Positions 51,860 to 60,153 of a stretch of 64,000 nucleotides of DNA are shown here, in pieces. The position numbers were made by a program, and so were the translations under genes. Every line of letters starts with the position of its first letter. Positions within the stretch are counted from its first letter, which is position 1. Below the pieces are notes generated by a model that saw nothing but the letters and a program-made list of their open reading frames with translations, was not told where the DNA came from and did no database searches. Source of the stretch: Demequina oxidasica (GTDB lineage Bacteria; Actinomycetota; Actinomycetes; Actinomycetales; Demequinaceae); assembly GCF_000975115.1 (NCBI RefSeq), contig NZ_BBRE01000001.1, positions 1,320,288 to 1,384,287 of the forward strand. The letters run 5' to 3'.

Positions 51860-52815
51860 TGAGCGTCACGATGCCTCCCCAACGACCGGTCGAGGACGAC
51901 AACCCCAAAAAGGGCGGAACGCGAGTCTCCCGCGGTAGCGGCGCAGCTAAGAAGGCAAAGGACCGCCTCACCTCGCCATGGGCCACCGCCGCGGCCATGA
52001 TCATTGCCATGCTGTGGACCATCCCCACGGTGGCGTTGTTCATGACGTCACTCGTTCCTGGCAGCCGCTACCGCACCGATGCGTGGTGGACGGTGATGGC
52101 CGACGGTGACCTGACGTTCGGCAACTTCAACCAGGTGCTGTTCGACTCCTTCGGAGACAACTCGACGGCCCCGCCGCTTCTCGAATACGTCTTCAACTCG
52201 ATTGTTGTCACCGTCCCAGCAGTGGTGTTCCCCCTAGTGCTAGGCATGATGGCGGCCTACGCGTTCGCGTGGATTCCATTCCGCGGGTCGTCCTTCCTGT
52301 TCGTCCTGATCTTCGCGTTGCAAGTGGTCCCCCTGCAATTGGCACTGATCCCGTTGCTGAAGTTGCTTGGCCCGGAGAACCTGGGCCTAGCGGGTGAGTT
52401 CTCCGGTGTGTGGATCGCCCATACAATCTTCGCGCTTCCGCTCGCGGTGTTCCTCCTTCACAACTTTGTGTCGCATATTCCACGAGAGGTGCTTGAGGCT
52501 GCCCGAGTCGACGGCGCGAGCCACACACAGATCTTCTTCAAGATCATCATTCCGCTCTCGCTTCCGGCGATCGCCTCGCTCGCGATCTTCCAGTTCCTGT
52601 GGGTGTGGAATGACTTGCTCGTCTCAGCAGTCTTTGGATCCGCAGATACGTATCCGCTGACGTACCCGATTTCCAACCTGGCCGGTGACTACGGTCAGTA
52701 TGCGTACCTGGTTCCGCCGGCAGCGTTCATCTCGATGATCATCCCGTTGATTGTGTTCTTCAGCCTGCAGCGGTACTTCGTCAGGGGCCTTCTGGCGGGT
52801 TCGAGTAAGGGGTGA
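51859..52815 (+). CDS. sugar ABC transporter permease (AglG-like)
   Basis: A 318-residue partner permease with a Lys/Arg-rich N-terminus, six helices and E-A-A-R-V-D-G-A-S-H-T-Q-I-F as the EAA loop. It closes the importer operon; no ATPase gene follows. The next gene starts 91 bases later from its own promoter. Confidence 0.9.
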   Translation: MSVTMPPQRPVEDDNPKKGGTRVSRGSGAAKKAKDRLTSPWATAAAMIIAMLWTIPTVALFMTSLVPGSRYRTDAWWTVMADGDLTFGNFNQVLFDSFGDNSTAPPLLEYVFNSIVVTVPAVVFPLVLGMMAAYAFAWIPFRGSSFLFVLIFALQVVPLQLALIPLLKLLGPENLGLAGEFSGVWIAHTIFALPLAVFLLHNFVSHIPREVLEAARVDGASHTQIFFKIIIPLSLPAIASLAIFQFLWVWNDLLVSAVFGSADTYPLTYPISNLAGDYGQYAYLVPPAAFISMIIPLIVFFSLQRYFVRGLLAGSSKG

Positions 52816-52906
52816 GGGCGGAGTCACCACTCGGAAGGCACTGGTGTCATTCGCTGTGGTGCCGCCCGGTTCGTTGCTTTGAGGCACACCGCCTAGACTT
52901 GACTCC

Positions 52907-53332
52907 GTGAGTGACGCACCCACCCCCGACCACGCCGAGGCAGTCCCCTCAAACGAGGAATTGCGACGCACCGCAGTACCTGCGGCGATCCGCCATGCAC
53001 CCCGAGTGGGTCGCATGATCGGCACCGGTGTCGGCATCGGAATCGCGCTCGGAATTGTGCTCGGTGCCGTGCTACCAAACTCGACGGGAGCGGGCCGTGG
53101 CATCGTCATGGTGCTGTTGAGCCTGGGCTTCGCGGTCCTCGGCGGACTCTTCGCCGGCGTCATCGCGACGCGCCTCGACAAGCCCCTCAAGAACCAGGCC
53201 GACGGCCCGCTGTTCCCGCAGGATGCCATCGTCACGGAGAAGGTGGCCACGCGCGATGCTACGGCCACGGACGCCACCCCTTCAGTGCCCGAGCAACCAC
53301 CAATAGAACGCCCGAACGGAGATCCCACCTGA
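52907..53332 (+). CDS. small membrane protein upstream of purF
   Basis: A 141-residue protein with two hydrophobic segments (about 37-58 and 64-86) and hydrophilic ends. Function is not recognised; similar small proteins often sit before purF in actinobacteria. GTG start with TAGACT at 52894-52899, 7 nt upstream (leaderless). The stop TGA shares one base with the purF ATG, so the two are co-translated. Confidence 0.75.
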   Translation: MSDAPTPDHAEAVPSNEELRRTAVPAAIRHAPRVGRMIGTGVGIGIALGIVLGAVLPNSTGAGRGIVMVLLSLGFAVLGGLFAGVIATRLDKPLKNQADGPLFPQDAIVTEKVATRDATATDATPSVPEQPPIERPNGDPT

Positions 53333-54807
53333 TGCCTCGCGGTGACGGACGCCTGAACCACGACCTACTGCCCGGCGAGAAGGGCCCGCAGGACGCGTGC
53401 GGCGTCTTTGGCGTCTACGGACCCGGCGAAGAGGTGTCGAAACTCACGTACTTTGGTCTCTACGCCCTGCAGCACCGCGGCCAGGAGTCGGCAGGAATCG
53501 CGACGTCCGACGGCGACAAGATCCTGGTCTTCAAGGACATGGGTCTGGTCTCGCAGGTGTTCGACGAAGGTGCGCTCGAGGCTCTCACCGGCCACATCGC
53601 CATCGGCCACGCGCGCTATTCCACCACCGGGGCTTCGACGTGGGCGAACGCCCAGCCCACGCTCGGTCCTACGGCGCACGGCACCGTCGCGCTCGGTCAC
53701 AACGGCAACTTGACCAACACCGCAGAACTGCTCGAACTGCTGGGCGAGCGCCAGGGTGACGCGGCCCGCAACAAACTGAGCGGCGGCAAGGCCACCGACA
53801 CGGCGGTCGTCACTGCGCTGTTGGGCGACAAGAATCAGGGCACGCTCGCGCAGACTGCGCTCGAGCTCCTGCCTCAGATTGAGGGCGCATTCTGCTTCGC
53901 TTTTATGGATGAGGACACGCTTTACGCCGCCCGTGACCGCCACGGTGTGCGCCCCCTTCAGCTCGGCAAGTTGCCTTCCGGTGGTTGGGTGGTGGCATCT
54001 GAGACGCCCGCGCTAGACATTGTGGGTGCGGTGTTCGAGCGCGAGGTGGAGCCCGGCGAGTTCCTCGTGATCAACGCGGATGGCGTCCAGTCCTTCCGAT
54101 TCGCGGAGGCGACGCCGCGTGGTTGCGTGTTCGAGTACGTCTACCTTGCCCGCCCGGACACCACCATCAACGGGCGCTCTATCAACGCGGCACGGCTCGA
54201 GATGGGCCGCACGCTGGCCCGCGAGCACCCCGTCGAGGCGGACTTGGTCATTCCGGTGCCCGAGTCCGGAACCCCCGCCGCCGTGGGCTACGCCCAGGAG
54301 TCGGGCATCCCCTTCGCGCAAGGCCTCATGAAGAACGCCTATGTGGGCCGGACGTTCATTCAGCCGTCGCAGACGCTGCGCCAGTTAGGAATTCGCCTCA
54401 AGCTCAACCCGCTGCGCGAGGTCATCGAGGGCAAGCGCCTGATCGTGGTCGACGACACGATTGTGCGCGGCAATACCCAGCGCGCCATCATCGCCATGCT
54501 TCGCGAGTCTGGAGCCGCCGAGGTCCACGTGCGAATCTCCGCGCCGCCGGTCCAGTGGCCGTGCTTCTTTGGCATTGACTTCCCCACGCGCGGCGAACTC
54601 GCTGCGGTCGAGCACAGCATCGAAGAGTTGCGAGTGCAGATTGGCGCCGACTCGTTGGGGCACATCTCCCTGGACGGCATGGTTGCCGCGACCCAGCAGG
54701 CCGAGGACCGGCTCTGTACCGCGTGCTTCACCGGCGACTACAGCATCGACCCGCCCGTGGATGCCCGCCACCTACTCATGATCCAGAGGGAAGAGGTAGC
54801 TCGATGA
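53332..54807 (+). CDS. purF: amidophosphoribosyltransferase
   Basis: A 491-residue enzyme that makes phosphoribosylamine from PRPP and glutamine, the first purine step. The glutaminase nucleophile is Cys 23 in D-A-C-G-V-F-G, exposed after removal of a 22-residue propeptide, as in actinobacterial and Bacillus PurF. H-R-G-Q-E-S-A-G-I-A, V-V-D-D-T-I-V-R-G-N-T (PRPP loop) and C-T-A-C-F-T-G-D-Y near the C-terminus, the last with iron-sulfur cysteines, also fit. The stop overlaps purM by four bases. Confidence 0.97.
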   Translation: MPRGDGRLNHDLLPGEKGPQDACGVFGVYGPGEEVSKLTYFGLYALQHRGQESAGIATSDGDKILVFKDMGLVSQVFDEGALEALTGHIAIGHARYSTTGASTWANAQPTLGPTAHGTVALGHNGNLTNTAELLELLGERQGDAARNKLSGGKATDTAVVTALLGDKNQGTLAQTALELLPQIEGAFCFAFMDEDTLYAARDRHGVRPLQLGKLPSGGWVVASETPALDIVGAVFEREVEPGEFLVINADGVQSFRFAEATPRGCVFEYVYLARPDTTINGRSINAARLEMGRTLAREHPVEADLVIPVPESGTPAAVGYAQESGIPFAQGLMKNAYVGRTFIQPSQTLRQLGIRLKLNPLREVIEGKRLIVVDDTIVRGNTQRAIIAMLRESGAAEVHVRISAPPVQWPCFFGIDFPTRGELAAVEHSIEELRVQIGADSLGHISLDGMVAATQQAEDRLCTACFTGDYSIDPPVDARHLLMIQREEVAR

Positions 54808-55910
54808 CCGCCGACGGAATGACGTACGCCGATGCCGGTGTCGACACTCACGCGGGCGACCGCGCCGTAGAGCTCATGAAGGGCGCCGTGGCGAAGACTC
54901 ACGGCCCGGAAGTTCTGGGCGGCGTAGGTGCATTCGCTGGCCTGTTCGATGCTTCTGCGCTCAAGTCCTACAAGCGCCCGTTGTTGGCCTCGTCCACGGA
55001 CGGTGTGGGCACCAAGATCGTGATCGCGCAGGCCATGGACACGCACGACACCATCGGCCAGGACCTGGTCGCCATGGTCGTCGACGACATCGTGGTGTGC
55101 GGTGCCAAGCCGCTGGTGATGACCGACTACATCGCGTGCGGCAAGGTGGTGCCGGAGCGCATCGCCGACATCGTGCGCGGCATCGCGGAGGGCTGCCAGA
55201 TGGCCGGCACCGCGCTGGTAGGGGGCGAAACCGCGGAGCACCCCGGAGTGATGGGCGTGGACGAGTATGACGTGGCCGGTGCGGCCATTGGCGTGGTCGA
55301 GGCCGACGCTCTGCTGGGCCCGGACAAGGTGGCCGCGGGCGACGTCGTGGTGGCGATGGCGGCCTCTGGCCTGCACTCGAATGGTTACTCGCTGGTGCGT
55401 TCGGTAGTGAAGCACGCCGGCTGGACGCTCGACCAGGACATCCCCGAGTTGGGACGACGGTTAGGGGAGGAGCTCCTCGAGCCCACCCGCATCTACGCTC
55501 AACTGTGCGTGGACATGGCGGCCGCACACGCGGGCCTTCACGCCTTCAGCCATGTCACCGGAGGGGGACTGGCCGCCAACGTGGCGCGCATCATCCCGCA
55601 GGGCCTCGCCGCGACGGTGTCCCGCGACGCGTGGGACCTGCCCGCCATCTTCGCGCTGGTGCAGTCCGCTGGCAAGGTGCCGTGGAATGACCTGGAGTCG
55701 ACGCTGAACATGGGAGTGGGCATGGTGGCAATCGTGGCCCCCGAGGACGCGGACGCTCTCATCGCGCAGTCCGCAGCTGCCGGTGTTCCCGCTTGGGTAC
55801 TCGGAGAGGTCCTCCCAGAGGACGGGCGCGTTGGCGGCCCCGACGTTATTCAGGGCGCCAAGGGTGTCGACGGTGGCGCGGTCTACCTGAGCGGTTCTTA
55901 CCGGGCCTAG
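54804..55910 (+). CDS. purM: phosphoribosylformylglycinamidine cyclo-ligase (AIR synthetase)
   Basis: A 368-residue ATP-dependent enzyme that closes the imidazole ring of FGAM to give AIR. Recognised by Y-A-D-A-G-V-D near the start, S-S-T-D-G-V-G-T-K, D-L-V-A-M-V-V-D-D-I-V-V-C-G-A and V-T-G-G-G-L-A-A-N. ATG 54804 overlaps the purF stop (ATGA); an upstream continuation of the frame is not coding. No terminator is obvious after it. Confidence 0.97.
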   Translation: MTADGMTYADAGVDTHAGDRAVELMKGAVAKTHGPEVLGGVGAFAGLFDASALKSYKRPLLASSTDGVGTKIVIAQAMDTHDTIGQDLVAMVVDDIVVCGAKPLVMTDYIACGKVVPERIADIVRGIAEGCQMAGTALVGGETAEHPGVMGVDEYDVAGAAIGVVEADALLGPDKVAAGDVVVAMAASGLHSNGYSLVRSVVKHAGWTLDQDIPELGRRLGEELLEPTRIYAQLCVDMAAAHAGLHAFSHVTGGGLAANVARIIPQGLAATVSRDAWDLPAIFALVQSAGKVPWNDLESTLNMGVGMVAIVAPEDADALIAQSAAAGVPAWVLGEVLPEDGRVGGPDVIQGAKGVDGGAVYLSGSYRA

Positions 55911-55965
55911 CCACAGGGAACGCCCGGCTAAAAGCACCCGCTCCGAACCCCAGTACCGTTGATGC

Positions 55966-56991
55966 ATGTCTGCATCTCAAAAGTCCTGGTACCGCCGCAA
56001 GCGCATCGTCATCCCGACGGCCTTTCTAGCCGCCGGTTTGGCCGTGGTGGCCGTGAGTGTGGTCAGCCCGTGGCCCACCAGCCTGCTGATCCGTGGGATG
56101 TTCGACAAGGGCGCGGCGGACACGGTGGCGGAGATGGACCCTTACGTTCCTGATGGCGTCGCCTCGCAACCTGACGTGGAGTACGCAACTCAGGGCGCGG
56201 ACACCACCCTCGACGTGTTCTATCCGGACGGGACCACTTCGCCGCAGGCCACGGTGATCTGGATCCACGGCGGCGCCTGGATCTCTGGGGATAAGACAAG
56301 CGTGAATCCGTATGCCCAGATGATCGCCGCGGAAGGCTATACGGCCGTGACGGTGAACTACACAGTGTCACCTGAGGCGGTGTATCCCGTAGCGCTGGAG
56401 CAACTCAACTCTGCGCTCGGCTACCTCGTAGACAACGCCGATGAGCTCAACATCGACCCGAATCGCATTGTGATTGCCGGGGACTCGGCAGGGGCACAAC
56501 TCACGAGCCAGCTCGCGAACCTGGCGACCAACCCGGAGTTCGCTACAGAGATGGGGATCGCCCCGCAAATTGATCAAAGCCAACTGGTGGGGGTAATTCT
56601 GAACTGTGGAATCTACGACGTCAGCGGGGTCGCCGACGCTCCTGGCATCGGCGCGTGGGGCCTCGGGCTCGCCTTGTGGTCGTACCTAGGCGACAGAGAC
56701 TGGTCGCACACCACTGGGGCGTCGCAGATGTCCAGCGTCGCCCACGTGACGGCAGATTTCCCCGCTACCTGGATCTCCGGCGGCAACGGAGACCCGCTCA
56801 CGGATACGCAGTCAAAGCCGCTAGCGGAGAAGCTGACATTCCTTGGGGTGCCGGTCACCGAGGTGTTCTACGCGGCAGACCACACGCCGGAACTGCCACA
56901 CGAGTACCAGTTCCACCTCGACTATCCGGACGCGCAGACTGCACTCCAGTCGACGCTGGAATTCCTGTCAGCTCGCACTCAACTGGAGTAG
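55966..56991 (+). CDS. secreted or membrane-anchored alpha/beta-hydrolase (esterase/lipase, HSL-like)
   Basis: A 341-residue protein with an N-terminal membrane helix (about 16-38) and an esterase domain. I-W-I-H-G-G-A-W forms the oxyanion hole, I-A-G-D-S-A-G-A-Q is the nucleophile elbow, and H-T-P-E-L near the C-terminus holds the likely catalytic His. TACCGT at 55954-55959 is 6 nt before the ATG (leaderless). Substrate unknown; the domain probably works outside the membrane. Confidence 0.85.
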   Translation: MSASQKSWYRRKRIVIPTAFLAAGLAVVAVSVVSPWPTSLLIRGMFDKGAADTVAEMDPYVPDGVASQPDVEYATQGADTTLDVFYPDGTTSPQATVIWIHGGAWISGDKTSVNPYAQMIAAEGYTAVTVNYTVSPEAVYPVALEQLNSALGYLVDNADELNIDPNRIVIAGDSAGAQLTSQLANLATNPEFATEMGIAPQIDQSQLVGVILNCGIYDVSGVADAPGIGAWGLGLALWSYLGDRDWSHTTGASQMSSVAHVTADFPATWISGGNGDPLTDTQSKPLAEKLTFLGVPVTEVFYAADHTPELPHEYQFHLDYPDAQTALQSTLEFLSARTQLE

Positions 56992-57024
56992 TCAACGTCG
57001 GAGCGGCCAGCCCCGGATAGGAAC

Positions 57025-57216
57025 TCAGTCCTCGTCGTTGGCCCAGCGGGCGTAGGGATCGTTATCTTCCTCGACGGCAACCTCGACCTTTGCGGGACGC
57101 ACAGCATCGCTGTGAATCAACTCGCGTTCGAGGTCGCGCAAGTCAGCACCATGCGGCGTGTACTTCAGCTCGCGTGCAATCTTTGCGTCTTTGGCCTTCT
57201 GACGACCGCGTCCCAT
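57025..57216 (-). CDS. DUF3073 family protein
   Basis: A 63-residue basic-acidic protein: M-G-R-G-R-Q-K-A-K-D-A-K-I-A-R-E-L-K-Y near the start and D-P-Y-A-R-W-A at the end are characteristic of DUF3073, found next to purM in many actinobacteria. GGAAGGGA precedes the ATG. Function is unknown. It is convergent with the esterase and divergent from bldC. The 214-base gap to bldC contains its promoter region and shows no other feature. Confidence 0.88.
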   Translation of the reverse strand: MGRGRQKAKDAKIARELKYTPHGADLRDLERELIHSDAVRPAKVEVAVEEDNDPYARWANDED

Positions 57217-57430
57217 GTCGCCGTCCCTTCCACCTTCGCGGACTGCGCTGTGCGCGCTCGCCCTACGGTTGAGTCCTAAACCCGTACTTTACAACGCCCA
57301 CGGCCCCCAATGCGACTCCCGGCAATTCGACTATTTGGGAAATCTTGCCGAAACCGCGTCATAGCCCGGCACCTGGCCCGTCTCAATACGTGTGAAGCCC
57401 ATCAAGGGCACGGACGGATAGAGGGACAAA

Positions 57431-57640
57431 ATGATGGCAGAAACGATCCAGGAGCCGGAAAAGCTCCTGACGCCGAGCGAGGTTGCCGCGATCTTCCGCG
57501 TTGATCCGAAGACCGTGACGCGCTGGGCTAAGGTCGGCAAGCTCTCCTCGATTCGCACGCTAGGCGGTCACCGCCGTTTCCGTGAGGCCGAGGTACAGCA
57601 GTTGCTTGCTGATGCACAGGAGCAGCGCCACCTGGCTTAA
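57431..57640 (+). CDS. bldC: BldC-type MerR-like DNA-binding protein
   Basis: A 69-residue single helix-turn-helix protein, L-L-T-P-S-E-V-A-A-I-F-R-V-D-P-K-T-V-T-R-W-A-K near residue 12 and R-T-L-G-G-H-R-R-F-R-E-A-E-V near 43, almost identical to BldC of Streptomyces, a regulator of development and many other genes. Two ATG codons are adjacent (57431 and 57434); the second may be the true start. Its position next to DUF3073 and purM is conserved. A strong terminator follows. Confidence 0.92.
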   Translation: MMAETIQEPEKLLTPSEVAAIFRVDPKTVTRWAKVGKLSSIRTLGGHRRFREAEVQQLLADAQEQRHLA

Positions 57641-57666
57641 GTTTTGACTACGCACGACCATTAGTC

Positions 57667-57701
57667 GCGGCCCCCGTCCAACGTTGGACGGGGGCCGCTT
57701 T
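57667..57701 (+). terminator. terminator after bldC
   Basis: GCGGCCCCCGTCCAAC and its exact complement form a 32-base palindrome (57667-57698), followed by TTTGC. Confidence 0.85.
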
Positions 57702-57821
57702 GCGTGGCGGTGGGTTCAACGGGACGATGATGCGGCGGTCTCAGCATTCAGGTGCCAGTTGGAGGCCCCTGGCCGCCGACGCTCACCCTCACGCCTCTGC
57801 ACTCGGGCGTACGCTTGCGGA

Positions 57822-58382
57822 ATGCCACTCCCGCTCGTCGCCGCCGAGTACGACACGCCCTTCGGTGACCTCGCGGTGCTGGTCTCTCCGGAGGACGGCA
57901 CGGTGAGGTCTGCGGGATTTCATGCGGCCGCGGACATGGCGCTACGGGTTGCTCCGAGTCAGCGGGGCCGCGGCTGGGAGCCCGGGGACCTGCCTCACAT
58001 TGACGCGGCCGTCGCGGCATGGCTGTCCGGCGATGGTTCTCTGCTGCGAGACATAGACGTCCAGCAAGAGGGCGGCCCGTTCTTTCAGGAGGTCTGGGAG
58101 ACGATGCGCGACGTCCCCAATGGCGAGACCATCTCCTATCGGGATCTCGCAGAGGCCGCCGGTCGTCCCCGTGCCATGCGAGCCGCCGGCACCGCGTGCG
58201 CGCGCAACAACATCGCCCTGTTCATCCCGTGCCACCGCGTCATCAAGTCGGGCGGGGCTCTGGGTAACTACGGTTTTGGTGGGGTGGAGATGAAGGCCGG
58301 CATGATCGCCCTCGAGCACAAGGGCGCTGCCCAAGCGGACGATGCCGCCTTGCGTCGCTCTGCGGCGGAGGCTTCCGTATGA
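57822..58382 (+). CDS. ogt: methylated-DNA-[protein]-cysteine S-methyltransferase
   Basis: A 186-residue DNA repair protein that transfers the methyl group from O6-methylguanine to its own Cys 137 in I-P-C-H-R-V. Also present: F-Q-E-V-W-E-T-M, P-N-G-E-T-I-S-Y-R-D-L-A and G-N-Y-G-F-G-G. TACGCT (57810-57815) is 6 nt before ATG 57822, so the mRNA is leaderless. The frame is open upstream but the promoter position excludes a longer product. The stop overlaps the EamA gene by four bases. Confidence 0.93.
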   Translation: MPLPLVAAEYDTPFGDLAVLVSPEDGTVRSAGFHAAADMALRVAPSQRGRGWEPGDLPHIDAAVAAWLSGDGSLLRDIDVQQEGGPFFQEVWETMRDVPNGETISYRDLAEAAGRPRAMRAAGTACARNNIALFIPCHRVIKSGGALGNYGFGGVEMKAGMIALEHKGAAQADDAALRRSAAEASV

Positions 58383-59410
58383 CGGGTGTAGGTGACGCGC
58401 CACTACGTGCCTGGCTACCCGCGTTCCTCGTGGTTTCTCTTGCGTGGGGTTCCTCGTTCCTGTTTATCGCCATTGCGCTGCGCGAGTTCACGCCTGTGCA
58501 GGTGGGTTTTGGGCGCGTGGCCATCGGGGCTGTGGTGCTGCTGGGGATGGTGGCGTGGACCAAGAACTGGCCCCACCTGTCCTGGAAGAACGTGGGCGCG
58601 ATTGCCATCGTCGCGGTGTTCATGTCCGGCATCCCGCTGGTGTTGATCCCCATGGCCGAGCAGCAGATCACCTCCACCCTCGCAAGTCTGCTGAACGCAA
58701 GCACCCCGCTGTGGACCGCGCTGTTTGTCGCGCTGCTGATCCCGGCGGAGAAGGTCAATCGTCTGCAGCTGACGGGCCTGGTGATTGGCGCCCTAGGGAT
58801 CGCCGTCCTGCTAGGCGCGTGGAATGTCCACTCGTTCCCCCTGCTGGGCGCCGGACTGATGCTGGGGGCGACGGCCTGCTACGGCATCGGCGGAACCCTT
58901 TCGCGTGTGCTCCTGAACCGTGTCCAGGAATCCAACGTGACGCTCGCGGCGACACAAATCGGGCTGTCCGCGCTCATGCTGGCCCCGTTCGTGCTGATGA
59001 GCCCTACACCGGCTCCTACGGCCTTTGAACTGAGTTCGGGTGCCATGTGGGCCCTTATCGCGTTGGGCGTGTTGGGCACGTCCTTTGCCTACGTACTGTT
59101 CTGGCGCGTGGTGAAAGTGGCCGGGGCGACCACGGCTGCATCGGTCACCTATGTGGTGCCAGTCGTCGCGACGTTCTTGGGAGTGGTGGTCCTTGGCGAC
59201 CACCTGCCCTGGTACGAGCTAGCAGGCGCCGGCATCGTCTTTGTGGGGGTAGCCCTCGCCGGACGCAAGAAGAGGCCCGTAATGGTCGCTGAGGAGGGCC
59301 TGGCGGCGCAGCCAGCAATTGCCGGCGCATCTCAGATCGAGGAATTGCCAGAACTCGGGGAAGAAACGTCAGAGGATGCTCGCGTGGCGGAAAGTACCCG
59401 CGAGGTCTAG
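58379..59410 (+). CDS. EamA family (DMT) transporter
   Basis: A 343-residue membrane protein with ten helices in two EamA repeats: S-L-A-W-G-S-S-F-L-F-I-A near the start and L-G-T-S-F-A-Y-V-L-F in the second half, then the A-S-V-T-Y-V-V-P-V-V-A-T-F-L-G-V motif. A hydrophilic C-terminal tail of about 50 acidic residues is added. The cargo (metabolite or drug) is unknown. Coupled to ogt by a 4-base overlap. Confidence 0.9.
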   Translation: MTGVGDAPLRAWLPAFLVVSLAWGSSFLFIAIALREFTPVQVGFGRVAIGAVVLLGMVAWTKNWPHLSWKNVGAIAIVAVFMSGIPLVLIPMAEQQITSTLASLLNASTPLWTALFVALLIPAEKVNRLQLTGLVIGALGIAVLLGAWNVHSFPLLGAGLMLGATACYGIGGTLSRVLLNRVQESNVTLAATQIGLSALMLAPFVLMSPTPAPTAFELSSGAMWALIALGVLGTSFAYVLFWRVVKVAGATTAASVTYVVPVVATFLGVVVLGDHLPWYELAGAGIVFVGVALAGRKKRPVMVAEEGLAAQPAIAGASQIEELPELGEETSEDARVAESTREV

Positions 59411-59417
59411 CTCAAAG

Positions 59418-59798
59418 CTAGAACGGCATCGAGTTCTTGATGTTGTTGATGGCGCGCTCGGGCTTGATGTCCTTGTTCTTCTTGACCTTGTAGGCGCCCC
59501 AGATGCCGAGGATCAGCACGATCACCAGGATCAGGCCGGCCACGACGAGCGCCGATGCCCACACGGGCAGCGCGGTGGACAGGCCAGCAACAGCGGCCGT
59601 CAGTAGGAGGAGTACCAGGAAGAATCCGAAGACAGCGGCGCCAACGAGCATGCCGATGCCCTTGCCGAGCTCGGCCGCCTTGTACTTCAGTTCGATCTTG
59701 GCGATCTCGAACTCGGTCTTAATCGTGGAGATCCAGTTTCCGAAGAACGCGGACACGACCGAGTTCACAAACGCTTTACCGATGTTGTTGTCGGACAT
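59418..59798 (-). CDS. Holin-X-like (putative phage holin superfamily III) membrane protein
   Basis: A 126-residue protein with two closely spaced hydrophobic helices (about 48-74 and 81-104), preceded by an amphipathic N-terminus and ended by a basic tail K-V-K-K-N-K-D. This is the pattern of the actinobacterial Holin-X/DUF1469 family, whose members are chromosomal and mostly not phage-derived. AAGGAGG precedes ATG 59798; the longer frame to 59861 is not used. Convergent with the EamA gene. Confidence 0.78.
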   Translation of the reverse strand: MSDNNIGKAFVNSVVSAFFGNWISTIKTEFEIAKIELKYKAAELGKGIGMLVGAAVFGFFLVLLLLTAAVAGLSTALPVWASALVVAGLILVIVLILGIWGAYKVKKNKDIKPERAINNIKNSMPF

Positions 59799-60110
59799 GG
59801 TTCCTCCTTGATGGCGTGCCTCTAGTACACAGGTCATCGGCACCCAATAGCAAACGCTCAAGTGCCAGCGACGTTAGTTTGCACGTTTTTTCGCAACTAT
59901 GGGTCGGATCAGATGGTCGGGTCACCCGCAAGGGCCTGATCGTTGTCCGACCCCGCCAACGAACTGTTTATCTCCGACGACGGTTTCGCCCGTTGCTGCC
60001 ATGGTTCCGTTGGCGACGTGGCGATGATGACTATTGACTCGGTGCAGGCATCCGTAGCGATGTCGGTGATTGTGTCTACATTATTTGACACCGCGGCGTC
60101 ACAGAAGAGT
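59799..60110. other. gene-free interval
   Basis: About 310 bases between the Holin-X-like gene and the hairpin that closes the beta-helix gene. It contains the promoter of the former, near 59800-59860, and no frame with a ribosome binding site, no tRNA and no clear repeat. The G+C is lower than in flanking genes on the left. Confidence 0.7.
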
Positions 60111-60144
60111 GCTGGCTCCGTTTCTGACGTGAAACGGAGCCAGC
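60111..60144 (-). terminator. terminator after the beta-helix protein gene
   Basis: GCTGGCTCCGTTT (60111-60123) pairs with AAACGGAGCCAGC (60132-60144) over an 8-base loop, 9 bases past the stop codon on the minus strand. Confidence 0.78.
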
Positions 60145-60153
60145 CGTGATGAG

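Noticed and set aside
59418-59798. Prophage holin gene
   Set aside because: No other phage gene is nearby, and the Holin-X-like family is chromosomal in actinobacteria.
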